This document shows, piece by piece, positions 29,170 to 40,093 of a stretch of DNA of 64,000 nucleotides. The notes beneath the pieces are model-generated. The model did not search any database. It was not told where the DNA came from and worked only from the letters and a program-made list of their open reading frames with translations. Each line of letters opens with the position of its first letter. The stretch's first letter is position 1. Origin of the DNA: Gilliamella sp. Choc5-1 (GTDB taxonomy: Bacteria; Pseudomonadota; Gammaproteobacteria; Enterobacterales; Orbaceae); the NCBI RefSeq assembly GCF_001690595.1, contig NZ_LZHH01000111.1:42924-106923 (forward strand). Direction: 5' to 3'. A program made the translations under genes and the position numbers.

Positions 29170-29874
29170 TTACTTTGAGTGATTTTGTACGCAAAATCTT
29201 GCATTTTCGTAGTGGTAAATAATGGTTGAAAAGTCAAAAGGTTCGCCAGCTGTGGTATAAAATACCTCTTCCACACAAAGAGCTGGTTCACCTGCTTGTA
29301 AGCCAAGATATTGAGCGGTTTCGGCATCAAGTTTGATGACTTGAAAATATTTATCAGAAAAGCCAATATTAATATTATAATTATCTTGAATGTAACTAAA
29401 AATTGAGTTTTCAACAATTTCTTTATTCAAGTAATTGATTAATTTTTTGCGATAATAAGATTGCTCTAGGCCATATAATTTACCATCAACATAGCGCAGG
29501 CGTTTAATAAAATAAACATCCTCATCGTCATCACACTGTAAATTATCTTTTACCTTTGAGTTTGGTTTAATAAGATCGACATTAAGAACTTTGGATACAC
29601 CATAAGTATCACCTAAATCAACCGTAAATCCATGACTTTGTAAAAAATTGAGATAGCCTCTTTTTTTACGTTGGCGTACAAAAATACCACTACCTTGCAC
29701 TTGGTAGATCACCCCTTGCCGTTCAAGGCAATCAAGCGCTTTGATAATTGTGCTACGACTGACCTGATATTGGTTAATTAAGCCTTCAATATTAGCAAGT
29801 TGCGCCCCTTTTGGTAATTGCTGCTGATAAATCAGCTGTTTAATCTTCCCTGCAACATATTGATATTTAACCAT
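29170..29874 (-). CDS. GntR/UTRA transcription regulator of the beta-glucoside operon
   Basis: The 234-residue protein has an N-terminal winged helix-turn-helix (INQYQVSRSTIIKALDCLERQGVIYQVQGSGIFV, about residues 31-66) and a C-terminal UTRA ligand-binding domain (about 80-230). It is divergent from the PTS gene at 30053, 178 bases away. By analogy with sugar regulators of this class, it probably represses the PTS and glucosidase genes and is released by a phosphorylated beta-glucoside. The effector is inference. Confidence 0.85.
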   Translation of the reverse strand: MVKYQYVAGKIKQLIYQQQLPKGAQLANIEGLINQYQVSRSTIIKALDCLERQGVIYQVQGSGIFVRQRKKRGYLNFLQSHGFTVDLGDTYGVSKVLNVDLIKPNSKVKDNLQCDDDEDVYFIKRLRYVDGKLYGLEQSYYRKKLINYLNKEIVENSIFSYIQDNYNINIGFSDKYFQVIKLDAETAQYLGLQAGEPALCVEEVFYTTAGEPFDFSTIIYHYENARFCVQNHSK

Positions 29875-29958
29875 TCAAAATTATTTTCTATTCTACAAAA
29901 GTTTAATGATTATTTTATACAGGTTATATTTAATTTTTAAACTAAATTACATAAAAAA

Positions 29959-29974
29959 AGAGATCTAGATCACA
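29959..29974 (+). promoter_or_regulatory. CRP-like site upstream of beta-glucoside PTS gene
   Basis: AGAGATCTAGATCACA matches TGTGATCTAGATCACA at 14 of 16 positions. It is about 80 bases before the PTS start, a usual place for catabolite activation. Confidence 0.65.
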
Positions 29975-29982
29975 AACAATAT

Positions 29983-30000
29983 AATTGATCATTAACAATT
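29983..30000. promoter_or_regulatory. Candidate operator (AATTG-N8-CAATT) before the PTS gene
   Basis: An imperfect palindrome AATTGATCATTAACAATT lies between the CRP-like site and the PTS start. It could be the operator for the divergent GntR/UTRA protein. Evidence is position and symmetry only. Confidence 0.3.
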
Positions 30001-30052
30001 TAAAATTTCAGACTAAGATAAATACCTTAACTTGCTTTAAGGAGCTAAATCA

Positions 30053-31924
30053 ATGTCATCAAAAATTAGAGACTATAACAAACTCGCTGTTGATATTTTA
30101 AATGAACTAGGCGGTGAAAATAACATTGTGACAGTTGCGCGTTGTGCAACTCGTCTTCGCCTTGTTACAAAAACAACCCCAGATCAAGCAAAAGAAAACA
30201 TAGCAAAGCTACCTGGTGTTATTACTGTGGTTGAAAAAGGAGGACAAATTCAAGTTGTAATTGGTACTAACGTTGATAAAGTCTATAATGCATTTATTCA
30301 ACTTGTTAATACAAATAACAATATTGAAACTAACAGTGATAATAATATCTTAAATAAAATCATTGCAACAATGTCGGCAGTTTTTGCCCCGTTTGTCTAT
30401 ATTTTAGCTGCATCAGGAATTTTGCAAGGTATCTTGATTTTACTTAAATTAGCCTGTCCTGAACTAGAAAAAACGGGGACTTTTGAGGTATTCAATTTCA
30501 TCTCTTGGGCGCCTTTTGTTTTTTTACCTATTTTTATTGCCATTACGGCTTCGCAACATTTTCGTTGTAATTTATATATTGCAGTTGCATGTTGTGCTGC
30601 ACTGTTATCACCAACATGGACTGAGTTTGCAAAACTAATAAGCGAAGGGCACGAAATTGATCTATTTGGTATTGCGCTATCAAAAACCACTTATGCCTCA
30701 ACCGTTTTACCACCACTATTTTTAGTTTGGTTACTTTCATATTTAGAACGGTTCCTAGAGCCTCTCCTACATAGCATTATAAAGCCAGTTTTACTGCCAT
30801 TATTTAGTCTTGTTATAATGGTTCCATTAACATTGCTTATTGTTGGTCCATTAACTGCCTATGGTGCACAATACATTGCTAACGGTTATAATTGGTTTGT
30901 CAGTCTAGCACCTTCAATAGCTGGTGGGATTATTGGAGCCGTTTGGCAAATCTTTGTTATTTTTGGCGTGCATTGGGGGATCACACCTGTCATTGTTGAA
31001 AACTTTAAACAATATGGTCAAGACTCTTTCCAAGCATTTCAAACCATTGCCGTTATTGGTCAAGTCGGTGCAGCATTAGGTTTTTATTTAAAAACCCAAA
31101 CTCAAGAGATGAAAGGCGTTTCGTTATCTGCTTTTATCACTGGCTTATTTGGTATAACCGAACCTGCTATTTATGGTGTTAACTTACGCTTTAAAAAACC
31201 ATTTATTTATGGTTGTATTTCTGCATCTTGTGGTGGTATTGTGGCTGGATTTGTTGCACCTCACTATGTTGCTTACGCTGGTTTGCCTGGTCCTTTAACT
31301 ATCGTCAATGCGATCAGCCCTCATAATCCAGATTCATTTTTGGGTGTTTTAATTGGCTCAGGCATTGCTTTATTTGGACCTGTAATTTTAATCCAAATAT
31401 TTGGTACAGGTGAAACAAAGCAAGATATAGCTAACATTAAAGATGATACCCCTAAAATTCTTCTTGATGAGGTTGAAATTACAAGCCCAATGACAGGTAA
31501 AGCGTTACCGCTAAGCGAAGTGCCAGACCCTGCTTTTGCGCAAAAATTGATGGGAGAAGGGATTGCAATTGAACCTACTGATAATCATGTTTATGCACCT
31601 TTTGATGGCGAGGTAACTGCAGTATTTGAAAATTCTAAACATGCCATTGGGTTAACATTAGATAATGGCGTCGAATTGTTAATTCACGTGGGGATTGATA
31701 CCGTTAATTTAACTAATAATGAGTTTGAATATCACATTGAATTAAATCAAAAAGTGAAAAAAGGAGATTTGCTAATTAGCTTTAATCCTGATGCTATTAA
31801 ACAAGCTGGTTATCCATTAATTACGCCAATTATTATTGTTAACACCGATCAATACCAATTAATTTCATTAACCGATAAAACTGACGTAACGATTAATGAT
31901 ATCATATTTAAAATTAAGCAATAA
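30053..31924 (+). CDS. Beta-glucoside-specific PTS transporter, domains IIB-IIC-IIA
   Basis: The 623-residue protein has an N-terminal IIB domain with phosphorylated C31 (VARCATRLRL), a central IIC channel (about residues 105-455, many helices, FGITEPAIYGVNLRFKKPF motif) and a C-terminal IIA domain with H545 (ELLIHVGIDTV). The order matches BglF (625 residues). It imports and phosphorylates aryl-beta-glucosides or cellobiose-like sugars. AAGGAG precedes the ATG, and the glucosidase gene follows 13 bases later. No BglG-type antiterminator gene or ribonucleic antiterminator was noticed. Confidence 0.93.
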   Translation: MSSKIRDYNKLAVDILNELGGENNIVTVARCATRLRLVTKTTPDQAKENIAKLPGVITVVEKGGQIQVVIGTNVDKVYNAFIQLVNTNNNIETNSDNNILNKIIATMSAVFAPFVYILAASGILQGILILLKLACPELEKTGTFEVFNFISWAPFVFLPIFIAITASQHFRCNLYIAVACCAALLSPTWTEFAKLISEGHEIDLFGIALSKTTYASTVLPPLFLVWLLSYLERFLEPLLHSIIKPVLLPLFSLVIMVPLTLLIVGPLTAYGAQYIANGYNWFVSLAPSIAGGIIGAVWQIFVIFGVHWGITPVIVENFKQYGQDSFQAFQTIAVIGQVGAALGFYLKTQTQEMKGVSLSAFITGLFGITEPAIYGVNLRFKKPFIYGCISASCGGIVAGFVAPHYVAYAGLPGPLTIVNAISPHNPDSFLGVLIGSGIALFGPVILIQIFGTGETKQDIANIKDDTPKILLDEVEITSPMTGKALPLSEVPDPAFAQKLMGEGIAIEPTDNHVYAPFDGEVTAVFENSKHAIGLTLDNGVELLIHVGIDTVNLTNNEFEYHIELNQKVKKGDLLISFNPDAIKQAGYPLITPIIIVNTDQYQLISLTDKTDVTINDIIFKIKQ

Positions 31925-31934
31925 CAAGGAATAA

Positions 31935-33374
<1,440 letters not shown>

Positions 33375-33400
33375 TAATTCTCAATTAGTTATTATTGTAT

Positions 33401-33436
33401 GAGGATGTTTAAGGCGTTGCCAACATCCTCTTTTTT
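33401..33436 (+). terminator. Terminator after the beta-glucoside operon
   Basis: The stem GAGGATGTT / AACATCCTC has an inner GGC/GCC pair, followed by six T. Confidence 0.9.
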
Positions 33437-33451
33437 ATGAATTAACAATAA

Positions 33452-34507
33452 CTAAAATGGAAAAATCAGCTGCTTTTCAACTTGTGGATCGATTAACGTA
33501 ACATGGAACCCAATTAGCCGAACCCCACGACCATTACGCCGCTCACCCCAAACTTTATATGCTTGTTTAATTAAATCAGCTTTATCTAATTTAGACCATG
33601 CATGTTCTTGTGTTGTAAGTTGAAAATCATCAAACTTAAATTTGACCCCTTGCCGAGCTATAGACAAATCAGCACGAACTTTGCTTAACCGTTTTTCAAG
33701 CTCTGCAAATAATGGTTCAAACTGTAATAAACACTCATCCCAGCTATGAATATCCTCAGTTAAAGTACGCTCAACGCCAACAGATTTACGTTGCCTATCA
33801 TTACACACTTCACGATCATCGATACCTTGGCATCGTTCATACAATACTCGCCCAAATTTACCAAATTGCTTAATTAATTTAGTTACATCATAATTAACCA
33901 CATCATTGCACGTAAATAGCCCCAATTGGGCTAATTTCTTTTCTGTTACTTTACCCACTCCTGGGATTTTTTTTAAAGAAAGCTTCTCAATAAAGCTATC
34001 AACTTCATCGGGCGTTATCACATATTGACCATTAGGCTTGTTCATATCAGAAGCCACTTTAGCAAGGAACTTAAGAGGTGCAACGCCAGCTGATGCGGTT
34101 AATTCAAGTTCATTAAAAATAGCTTGGCGAATATCTTGAGCGATAAAAGTGGCAGATCCATAACAACGTTTGCAATCGGTAACATCAAGGTAAGCTTCGT
34201 CGAGCGATAGTGCTTCAATAGATTCAGTATACCGTTTAAAGATTTGGTGGATTTGTTTAGATACTTCTTTATAAACTGCATGCCTACCTGGTATTATTTT
34301 AAGATTAGGACACAGTTTTACCGCTTGCGCCATAGACATAGCGCTATGTATACCATATTGACGAGCTAAATAATTGGCAGTAGCAACCACACCACGTTTA
34401 CGAGGATCCCCCCCTACCGCAATAGGCATATTACGATAACGGGGATTATCCCTCATTTCAACGGCGGCATAAAAACAATCCATATCAACATGAATGATTT
34501 TTCGCAT
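33452..34507 (-). CDS. dinB: DNA polymerase IV (DinB)
   Basis: The start is placed at the ATG at 34507 (MRKIIHVDMDCFYAAVE), which matches the family; a GTG four codons upstream is less likely. The 351-residue Y-family polymerase has metal ligands D8, D103 and E104 (SLDEAYLDV), the helix-hairpin-helix KKIPGVGKVT and the C-terminal little-finger domain. It performs error-prone translesion synthesis. An SOS box lies 31-46 bases upstream, so LexA of this genome is expected to repress it. Confidence 0.96.
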   Translation of the reverse strand: MRKIIHVDMDCFYAAVEMRDNPRYRNMPIAVGGDPRKRGVVATANYLARQYGIHSAMSMAQAVKLCPNLKIIPGRHAVYKEVSKQIHQIFKRYTESIEALSLDEAYLDVTDCKRCYGSATFIAQDIRQAIFNELELTASAGVAPLKFLAKVASDMNKPNGQYVITPDEVDSFIEKLSLKKIPGVGKVTEKKLAQLGLFTCNDVVNYDVTKLIKQFGKFGRVLYERCQGIDDREVCNDRQRKSVGVERTLTEDIHSWDECLLQFEPLFAELEKRLSKVRADLSIARQGVKFKFDDFQLTTQEHAWSKLDKADLIKQAYKVWGERRNGRGVRLIGFHVTLIDPQVEKQLIFPF

Positions 34508-34537
34508 AAATTGGTTCACAACATCTTAAAATATACA

Positions 34538-34553
34538 CTGTATAAATATACAA
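34538..34553 (-). promoter_or_regulatory. LexA-binding (SOS) box upstream of dinB
   Basis: Read on the plus strand it is CTGTATAAATATACAA, one base off CTGT-N8-ACAG. The motif is nearly symmetrical, and its position is suited to blocking the dinB promoter. Confidence 0.8.
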
Positions 34554-34592
34554 TACCATAATTTAAACCGTTGTGTAAATAACCTGTGGTGG

Positions 34593-36299
34593 TTACTTAG
34601 GTAATTTATCAAAATCAATTAAACCATTTTTATCATAAGGATCGCCAATCCAACGAATCGACTCATGAAAATTAGGATTAACAACGCTTTTTTCAGGAAC
34701 ATATAAATTATAACTTAATCCAGCTAAATCAGACCAAGTGTGAATCAAATCTTGTGTGCTAAATTTGCGATCCACATAATTTTGATAATTATTTGGATGT
34801 GTTTTTATCCATGTTGGCGATTGCCAAAGCATAAATGGTATAGTATACATAGTGCGTGTTGGGGCTTTCTCGTTTCGACCCAAAATATTGTGCGGAGGTG
34901 TTTGATAAACATCTTCGCCATGATCTGAAAAGTACAACATAAATCCATTTTGCTGGCTATTTTTAAAGATATTAAAAAGTGTTGTTGTAACGTAATCGTT
35001 ATAACTTACCGCGTTATCATAAGTATTATAAATACCCACTTTATCGTTATCGATATTAAACGAAATGCCTGCCTTATCTTTAAAACGATCATGTTCGCCT
35101 CCTTTCGGATAACGAAATTCATATTTCATATGCGTTCCGAGCAAGTGAATAACGATAAATTTCTTTTCACTTGGATCGGTTAATACTTTTTTAAATGGAT
35201 CAAAGACAGACTCATCATATCGTCTTGCACTTTGGTTACGATCATTATTCATATAAAATTGTTCATCAGTTTGCTGAGAAAACATTGTTAGCATTGTATT
35301 ACGTCGCGTCATTGTTTGCTGGTTGGTAATCCAAAATGTCTTATATCCTGCTTGTTTCATTAAATGCATTAAAGAAGGTGTTTTTAAATATAAATCAGGA
35401 TGTTTTTCATCAGCAAAAGTTAACGCCTGTTGCAAAATTTCAATGGTATAAGGCCTTGACGAAACCACATCATTAAATACCAGAAAATCGGGGTTATCTT
35501 TTTTAAACTGCTCAATTTGTGGTGTGGTATCGCGTTCATAGCCATAAATACCCATTCGATTGCGTGTTGTTGACTCACCGATAACTAGCACTAACGTTCT
35601 TGGAGTATTGCCGTTGGTATCTTTTAAGTTTTCTAACGGTGGTAACGTTTGTAAATGATTTAAAATACCTTCCATATTAGATAGTTGTGTTCGATAAGCC
35701 AAATAACTATTAAGAAGTTGCCATGGCACGGTTGTTTCCATGCGCGTTAACAAATGAGATCCTGCTTTCCTAATAGAAGATTTTTTGATTGTAACGCTAA
35801 TAAACACCGGCATAACGGCATAAATCACAATTAATAGTGATGCAATCGATTTAGTACGGTTTTTAACATAAACTGGTTTAACTTTAGTCCAAAGATAAAT
35901 TCCAATTAAACTATAAATAATCAGAACTGCAACTAATTTAAAGCTCAAATATTGTTGAATAAACTCACTAGATTCTGTAAAGTTTGATTCGGCTATAATA
36001 AAAAACACACTTTGCGAAAACTCCTGCCGATAAATAGTAAAATAACCAACAGGAATCAAAGACAAACTTCCTACAATTATCCCAAAAACAGTCGCAATTT
36101 TCCGCGTATAGTTAGGAAAAATCAAAATGGGAATAAGCCAAATCAAGCTATAAATGATAGAATCACGCAACCCAATGACATTTGAATGACCAGAAAAGAA
36201 AATATACAATTGCAATGCACTAGAAAAATAAGTAAAAAATAGAATATCAAAGATAAGCGCTGACCAACTAAATGAACAATTTGTTTTAGTATTTTCCAT
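34593..36299 (-). CDS. cptA: CptA-type phosphoethanolamine transferase
   Basis: The 568-residue protein (E. coli CptA 577) has five N-terminal membrane helices (to about residue 175) and a periplasmic alkaline-phosphatase-like catalytic domain. It has GEST with E242, the likely nucleophile T285 in SSRPYTIEIL, and FSDHGED. CptA adds phosphoethanolamine to the lipopolysaccharide core. The final stretch ESIRWIGDPYDKNGLIDFD also matches. There is no clear ribosome-binding site; three heptanucleotide repeats lie 18-38 bases before the start. Confidence 0.93.
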   Translation of the reverse strand: MENTKTNCSFSWSALIFDILFFTYFSSALQLYIFFSGHSNVIGLRDSIIYSLIWLIPILIFPNYTRKIATVFGIIVGSLSLIPVGYFTIYRQEFSQSVFFIIAESNFTESSEFIQQYLSFKLVAVLIIYSLIGIYLWTKVKPVYVKNRTKSIASLLIVIYAVMPVFISVTIKKSSIRKAGSHLLTRMETTVPWQLLNSYLAYRTQLSNMEGILNHLQTLPPLENLKDTNGNTPRTLVLVIGESTTRNRMGIYGYERDTTPQIEQFKKDNPDFLVFNDVVSSRPYTIEILQQALTFADEKHPDLYLKTPSLMHLMKQAGYKTFWITNQQTMTRRNTMLTMFSQQTDEQFYMNNDRNQSARRYDESVFDPFKKVLTDPSEKKFIVIHLLGTHMKYEFRYPKGGEHDRFKDKAGISFNIDNDKVGIYNTYDNAVSYNDYVTTTLFNIFKNSQQNGFMLYFSDHGEDVYQTPPHNILGRNEKAPTRTMYTIPFMLWQSPTWIKTHPNNYQNYVDRKFSTQDLIHTWSDLAGLSYNLYVPEKSVVNPNFHESIRWIGDPYDKNGLIDFDKLPK

Positions 36300-36316
36300 A
36301 GAGATTGAATAAGTAT

Positions 36317-36337
36317 AGTTATTAGTTATTAGTTATT
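36317..36337. repeat. Heptanucleotide tandem repeat before cptA
   Basis: Three perfect copies of AGTTATT (plus a partial fourth, AGT) stand 18-41 bases upstream of the cptA ATG, in its 5' leader or promoter. Confidence 0.85.
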
Positions 36338-36490
36338 AGTAACAATCTACACAAAATAGATTAATAAAACCTTAAGATATAACTGTATGAATTTAAATCA
36401 GTAATTAAAAAATAAATAATCGGAAGTTGATTTAGAAGAATAATAAATAAATAGACAGACAGAAAAATGCCTTTATTTAGCCCCTAACAA

Positions 36491-37201
36491 CTACGCTTTA
36501 TTGAAATTAAAACCCAACACTTTAGTAATATGATTATTTTCAGGATGTTTTAATTGCTTTGGCAAACCATTAAAGACAATCTGTCCATTATCTACTACCA
36601 AACAACGCGAAAAATAACCTAGAAAATCGCTAATATGATGTGATACCATCATTAAAGTCAAATTAAACTCATCACAAATTTGATTAACTAATGCTAACAT
36701 TTCAAAGCGTAAAGCTTGATCAAGTGCTGAAAACGGCTCATCTAACAATAAAATAGGACGCCGTTGAATTAGGCAGCGCGCTAAAGCAACACGTTGACAT
36801 TGCCCACCAGATAGTTGATCAGGATAACGATTATTAAACCCCATTAAACTAACTTTCACTAACATATCATCAATGGTCTGCCGTTCGCAATCAGTGAGTT
36901 TTAAGCAAGGTCTAATACCTAAACCTATATTTTGTTCAACCGTTAAATGACTAAATAAATTATTATGCTGAAATAAAATTGAAACAGGCCGTTTACCAGG
37001 TAAAATATTAGTCATTTTTTGATGATTAAGTAAAATATTACCAGAATCAGGAAAAATAAACCCTGCTATCAAACTTAGCAAGGTACTTTTACCCGCACCA
37101 CTTGGCCCTACAATCAGCACCTTGTCTTTAGAAGCTATTTTAATATCAAAATGCATTTTAAAATTATCATAATGATAATTAATTTTATTCAGTTCTATCA
37201 T
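36491..37201 (-). CDS. thiQ: ThiQ, thiamine ABC transporter ATPase
   Basis: The 236-residue ATPase has Walker A GPSGAGKST (residues 32-40), signature LSGGQCQR, Walker B ILLLDEPF and the switch histidine in MMVSHH. It powers the ThiP permease. Its start overlaps the end of thiP by 17 bases. Gene order thiB-thiP-thiQ and the upstream TPP riboswitch identify the substrate as thiamine and its phosphates. Confidence 0.95.
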   Translation of the reverse strand: MIELNKINYHYDNFKMHFDIKIASKDKVLIVGPSGAGKSTLLSLIAGFIFPDSGNILLNHQKMTNILPGKRPVSILFQHNNLFSHLTVEQNIGLGIRPCLKLTDCERQTIDDMLVKVSLMGFNNRYPDQLSGGQCQRVALARCLIQRRPILLLDEPFSALDQALRFEMLALVNQICDEFNLTLMMVSHHISDFLGYFSRCLVVDNGQIVFNGLPKQLKHPENNHITKVLGFNFNKA

Positions 37202-38756
37202 AATCTATCACTATCAACAAACTAAAAGATAATATTAACAATAAAGCAGCCGTTACGGTACTTTCTTGATAATGATAATGTGATATCTGCTCGTACAAAT
37301 AATAAGGTAGCGTAGTGACAGATTGACCACCAAACAATGCAATAATACCAAAATCGCCCAATGACAAGATCGCCGCAAAAGCAAAACTCTGGACAATTAA
37401 TTTTTTTAGCGCTTTATATTCAATTAAATAAAAATGCGAAAATCCGTTAATATTAAGTGATTGGCTTAATTGCCAGTAACGTGATATGACATCATACATG
37501 GGCATGGCAAGATTTTTTAATATAAAAGGTAATGACATTAAACCGTTACATAACATCATTAACCCACAAACAAAGACAGCACTATAAGCAAAAGGAAACA
37601 ACAATAAAAATAAACCTGATGCAAGTACCATACTTGGAATAACTAAAATCAGCGAACCCACTAACATTAACCGATTACTCCAACGTGCTTGCTGATTAAT
37701 CAACAAACGGCTATTGGTATAAAGCAACAATAACGCAAGCAACATAGCAATAATGGCCGAACCAAAGGCAATTAATAATGAAAACATGATAGCTCGTTGA
37801 AAATCTACCGTTAAAAATACCCACTTAAAAGAACAGATACCTTCAATTAATATAATAACAATTGGCAATGAAATAAATAATCCACCAATAACAACAATTA
37901 CCATACACAACAACGCCAAATTCCACGAAACAGGTAAACGGTAGTATGATCTAAAATAACGCACGTTAATTTTTTGCCTATGATTAATTTTTTGCATCAA
38001 ACACATAAAAATAGCACAATAAACCAACTGCAAACATGCTAAAAGCACAGCTTCAATCAAATCAAAATCACGAATAGCTTGATAAATAGCAACTTCAAGT
38101 GTGGTATATTTGGGCCCTCCTCCAAGTGCCAATGGGATAGAAAAGCTAGAAAAACAAAGCATAAAAATAAGCGTTGCCATTGGAAGTAACTGTCGAGATA
38201 ACAATGGCCATTCAATCAATTTAAAATAAAAAAAACTTGAAAAATTCAATTGCGCTGCCAATTGTTTTTGTTCAATTGGTACACTATTTAACGTTTGATA
38301 AAACAAACAACAAGCATACGGAAGATTAAGAAATACATGAGCAAGTAAAATACCTTTTAAACCATAGATTGAGCTAAAAAATGACACGCCAAAATAATCA
38401 AAAATTGACGCGAATAAACCATGTTGTCCATAAATAGATAGTAATCCTGTAACCACAACCAATGTAGGCAAAATAAAGGTAATAGGCATAATGCGCAACA
38501 ATACTCTTTTACCCAAAAAATTAACCATGGATAACGCCTTTGCCATCAATATTGCTAACAATACAGATAACACTGTCGATAGAGTTGCCTGATATGTTGT
38601 TATCCAAATGACATGCAATAAATAACTATCAAAATAAACCGTTAAATTATTGGATTTAATTGCATCCATGCAAAGTGTAAACAACGCTGTAGCTAATACA
38701 ATTAAGATTAAGCTTGCAGCGCAAATACCGGGAAGTAACGTTTTTAATTTCAACAT
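37185..38756 (-). CDS. thiP: ThiP, thiamine ABC transporter permease
   Basis: The 523-residue protein fuses two permease halves with about twelve helices. Coupling loops are at QKQLAAQLNFSSFFYFKLIEWPLL and, in the second half, RYWQLSQSLNINGFSHFYLIEYKAL. E. coli ThiP has 536 residues. It starts 14 bases after the thiB stop. The N-terminal region is unremarkable. Confidence 0.94.
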   Translation of the reverse strand: MLKLKTLLPGICAASLILIVLATALFTLCMDAIKSNNLTVYFDSYLLHVIWITTYQATLSTVLSVLLAILMAKALSMVNFLGKRVLLRIMPITFILPTLVVVTGLLSIYGQHGLFASIFDYFGVSFFSSIYGLKGILLAHVFLNLPYACCLFYQTLNSVPIEQKQLAAQLNFSSFFYFKLIEWPLLSRQLLPMATLIFMLCFSSFSIPLALGGGPKYTTLEVAIYQAIRDFDLIEAVLLACLQLVYCAIFMCLMQKINHRQKINVRYFRSYYRLPVSWNLALLCMVIVVIGGLFISLPIVIILIEGICSFKWVFLTVDFQRAIMFSLLIAFGSAIIAMLLALLLLYTNSRLLINQQARWSNRLMLVGSLILVIPSMVLASGLFLLLFPFAYSAVFVCGLMMLCNGLMSLPFILKNLAMPMYDVISRYWQLSQSLNINGFSHFYLIEYKALKKLIVQSFAFAAILSLGDFGIIALFGGQSVTTLPYYLYEQISHYHYQESTVTAALLLILSFSLLIVIDYDRTE

Positions 38757-38770
38757 TATATTGAATAAAA

Positions 38771-39775
38771 CTATTTGCTAACAGTAGATTTCCATTCACG
38801 TACCCATGCTTTTTGTTGGCTTTCAACTTGCTTTGCATCAAACTCAAGTGCTTTATTAATAGGTTTAATCTGTCCAAAAGCTTCAGGTAATTCGGTATTA
38901 ACAATCGAATACATAATATTTTTTTCTGCAAATTGGCGTTGCACATCAGGCGTTAATAAATATTGTAAAAAAGCACGCGCTAATTCAGGATGATGATTAT
39001 ATTTAGTAATACCTGCCACTTCAACTTGGCGATAATGTCCTTCATCAAAAATTGCAGCAGCATAGCGATGTTCATTATTATTCATAATATGCGCAACAGG
39101 TGAAGTACTATAGCTAAGCACAAAATCGGCTTCACCTTTTAAAAATAACCCATAAGATTCGCTCCAACCTTTAGTAACTGTAACAGTATTTTTAGCTATT
39201 TTTTGCCATGCTGATACTGCATCATCACCATAGATATTTTTTACCCAAAATAAAAAACCTAAGCCTGGAGTACTTGTTCTAGGATCTTGATAAATAATTC
39301 GCCAATTTTCTTTATTATCAACTAACTCATGCATACTATGCGGAGGATTGCTGATCTTTTGTTGATCATAAATAAACGCAAAATAACCAAAATCATAAGG
39401 TATAAAATCACTATCCCACCAATCAATATTCAAATTATCAGGCTTACTGATTTGATGAGGAACAATAATATTAATCATTTTTGCTTGTTCTAAAAGGTTA
39501 TTATCTAACCCTAAAATAACATCGGCATTAGTTTTATCACCTTCAAGGCGAATTCGATTCAAAATTGACACCCCATCGCCTAACGTCACAATATCGAGCT
39601 GACAGTCACATTTAGCTTCAAACCCTTTTTTAATTTCTTGACCGGGTCCCCATTCTGAAATAAACGAATTGTAACTATAAACTGTCAAAGTAGGTCGTTC
39701 GTCGATAGCGTTAACATTGTTGTTCATAAAAAGTATAAACAATCCAAAAGGTAATAGAACATTTTTAAAAAACAT
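38771..39775 (-). CDS. thiB: ThiB (TbpA), periplasmic thiamine-binding protein
   Basis: The ATG at 39775 is chosen because GGAGG precedes it and MFFKNVLLPFGLFILFMNNNVNA is a signal peptide. A longer frame from a TTG at 39832 would run into the riboswitch. The mature protein starts near DERPTLTVYSYNSF, and PGLGFLFWVKNIYGD and KGWSESYGLFLKGEADFVLSYSTSPVAH are family stretches. The product of about 334 residues binds thiamine, TMP or TPP for ThiPQ. It is the first gene after the TPP riboswitch. Confidence 0.95.
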   Translation of the reverse strand: MFFKNVLLPFGLFILFMNNNVNAIDERPTLTVYSYNSFISEWGPGQEIKKGFEAKCDCQLDIVTLGDGVSILNRIRLEGDKTNADVILGLDNNLLEQAKMINIIVPHQISKPDNLNIDWWDSDFIPYDFGYFAFIYDQQKISNPPHSMHELVDNKENWRIIYQDPRTSTPGLGFLFWVKNIYGDDAVSAWQKIAKNTVTVTKGWSESYGLFLKGEADFVLSYSTSPVAHIMNNNEHRYAAAIFDEGHYRQVEVAGITKYNHHPELARAFLQYLLTPDVQRQFAEKNIMYSIVNTELPEAFGQIKPINKALEFDAKQVESQQKAWVREWKSTVSK

Positions 39776-39830
39776 TTTGCCTCCAAAATAGCAAATAAAA
39801 GACAAAAGGTTTGAGTAGGTATAATAACTC

Positions 39831-39922
39831 AAATCCCTCCGCTGGCATTATCCAGTTCAGGTTCGACGGGTTACGTTAGCCAACCTAACATTCTCAGCCC
39901 TTCTGGGCACCCCGTTGAGAAC
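39831..39922 (-). ncRNA. TPP riboswitch (THI element) controlling thiBPQ
   Basis: On the minus strand the conserved core is present: GGGTGCCC...GGGCTGAGA in the pyrimidine-sensing half, and ACCTGAACTGGATAATGCCA followed by GCGGAGGGA in the pyrophosphate half. After it comes a possible expression platform: TTTGAGT (39833 down to 39827) pairs with ACTCAAA (39816-39810) and is followed by a T-rich stretch. The coding start is about 55 bases past the aptamer. Confidence 0.96.
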
Positions 39923-40004
39923 GTTGAGTAGTTTAGAGGTTAGAGTTAGGCTTGTAAATAACGGAACAGGTAGTAAATAGAAATTTGGGAATTTTCTACT
40001 TAAA

Positions 40005-40066
40005 TACTATACACTCCTGAAGCTTTTTGACAAAAACAACTAGCAAAATAAACCAATAAACAGCGC
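40005..40066. repeat. Insertion-sequence end, diverged copy
   Basis: TATACACTCCTGAAGC followed by TTTTTGACAAAAA resembles the ends at 40251, 40388, 40538, 61677 and 63050. It is preceded on the minus strand by a short transposase-like reading (40094-40142), so it looks like a right-hand IS end. Confidence 0.6.
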
Positions 40067-40093
40067 ACTTTTTAAGTTGTAAAAAATAGCGAA

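Noticed and set aside
39776..39832. TTG start for a longer ThiB
   Set aside because: It would overlap the TPP riboswitch; the ATG at 39775 has GGAGG and a signal peptide.
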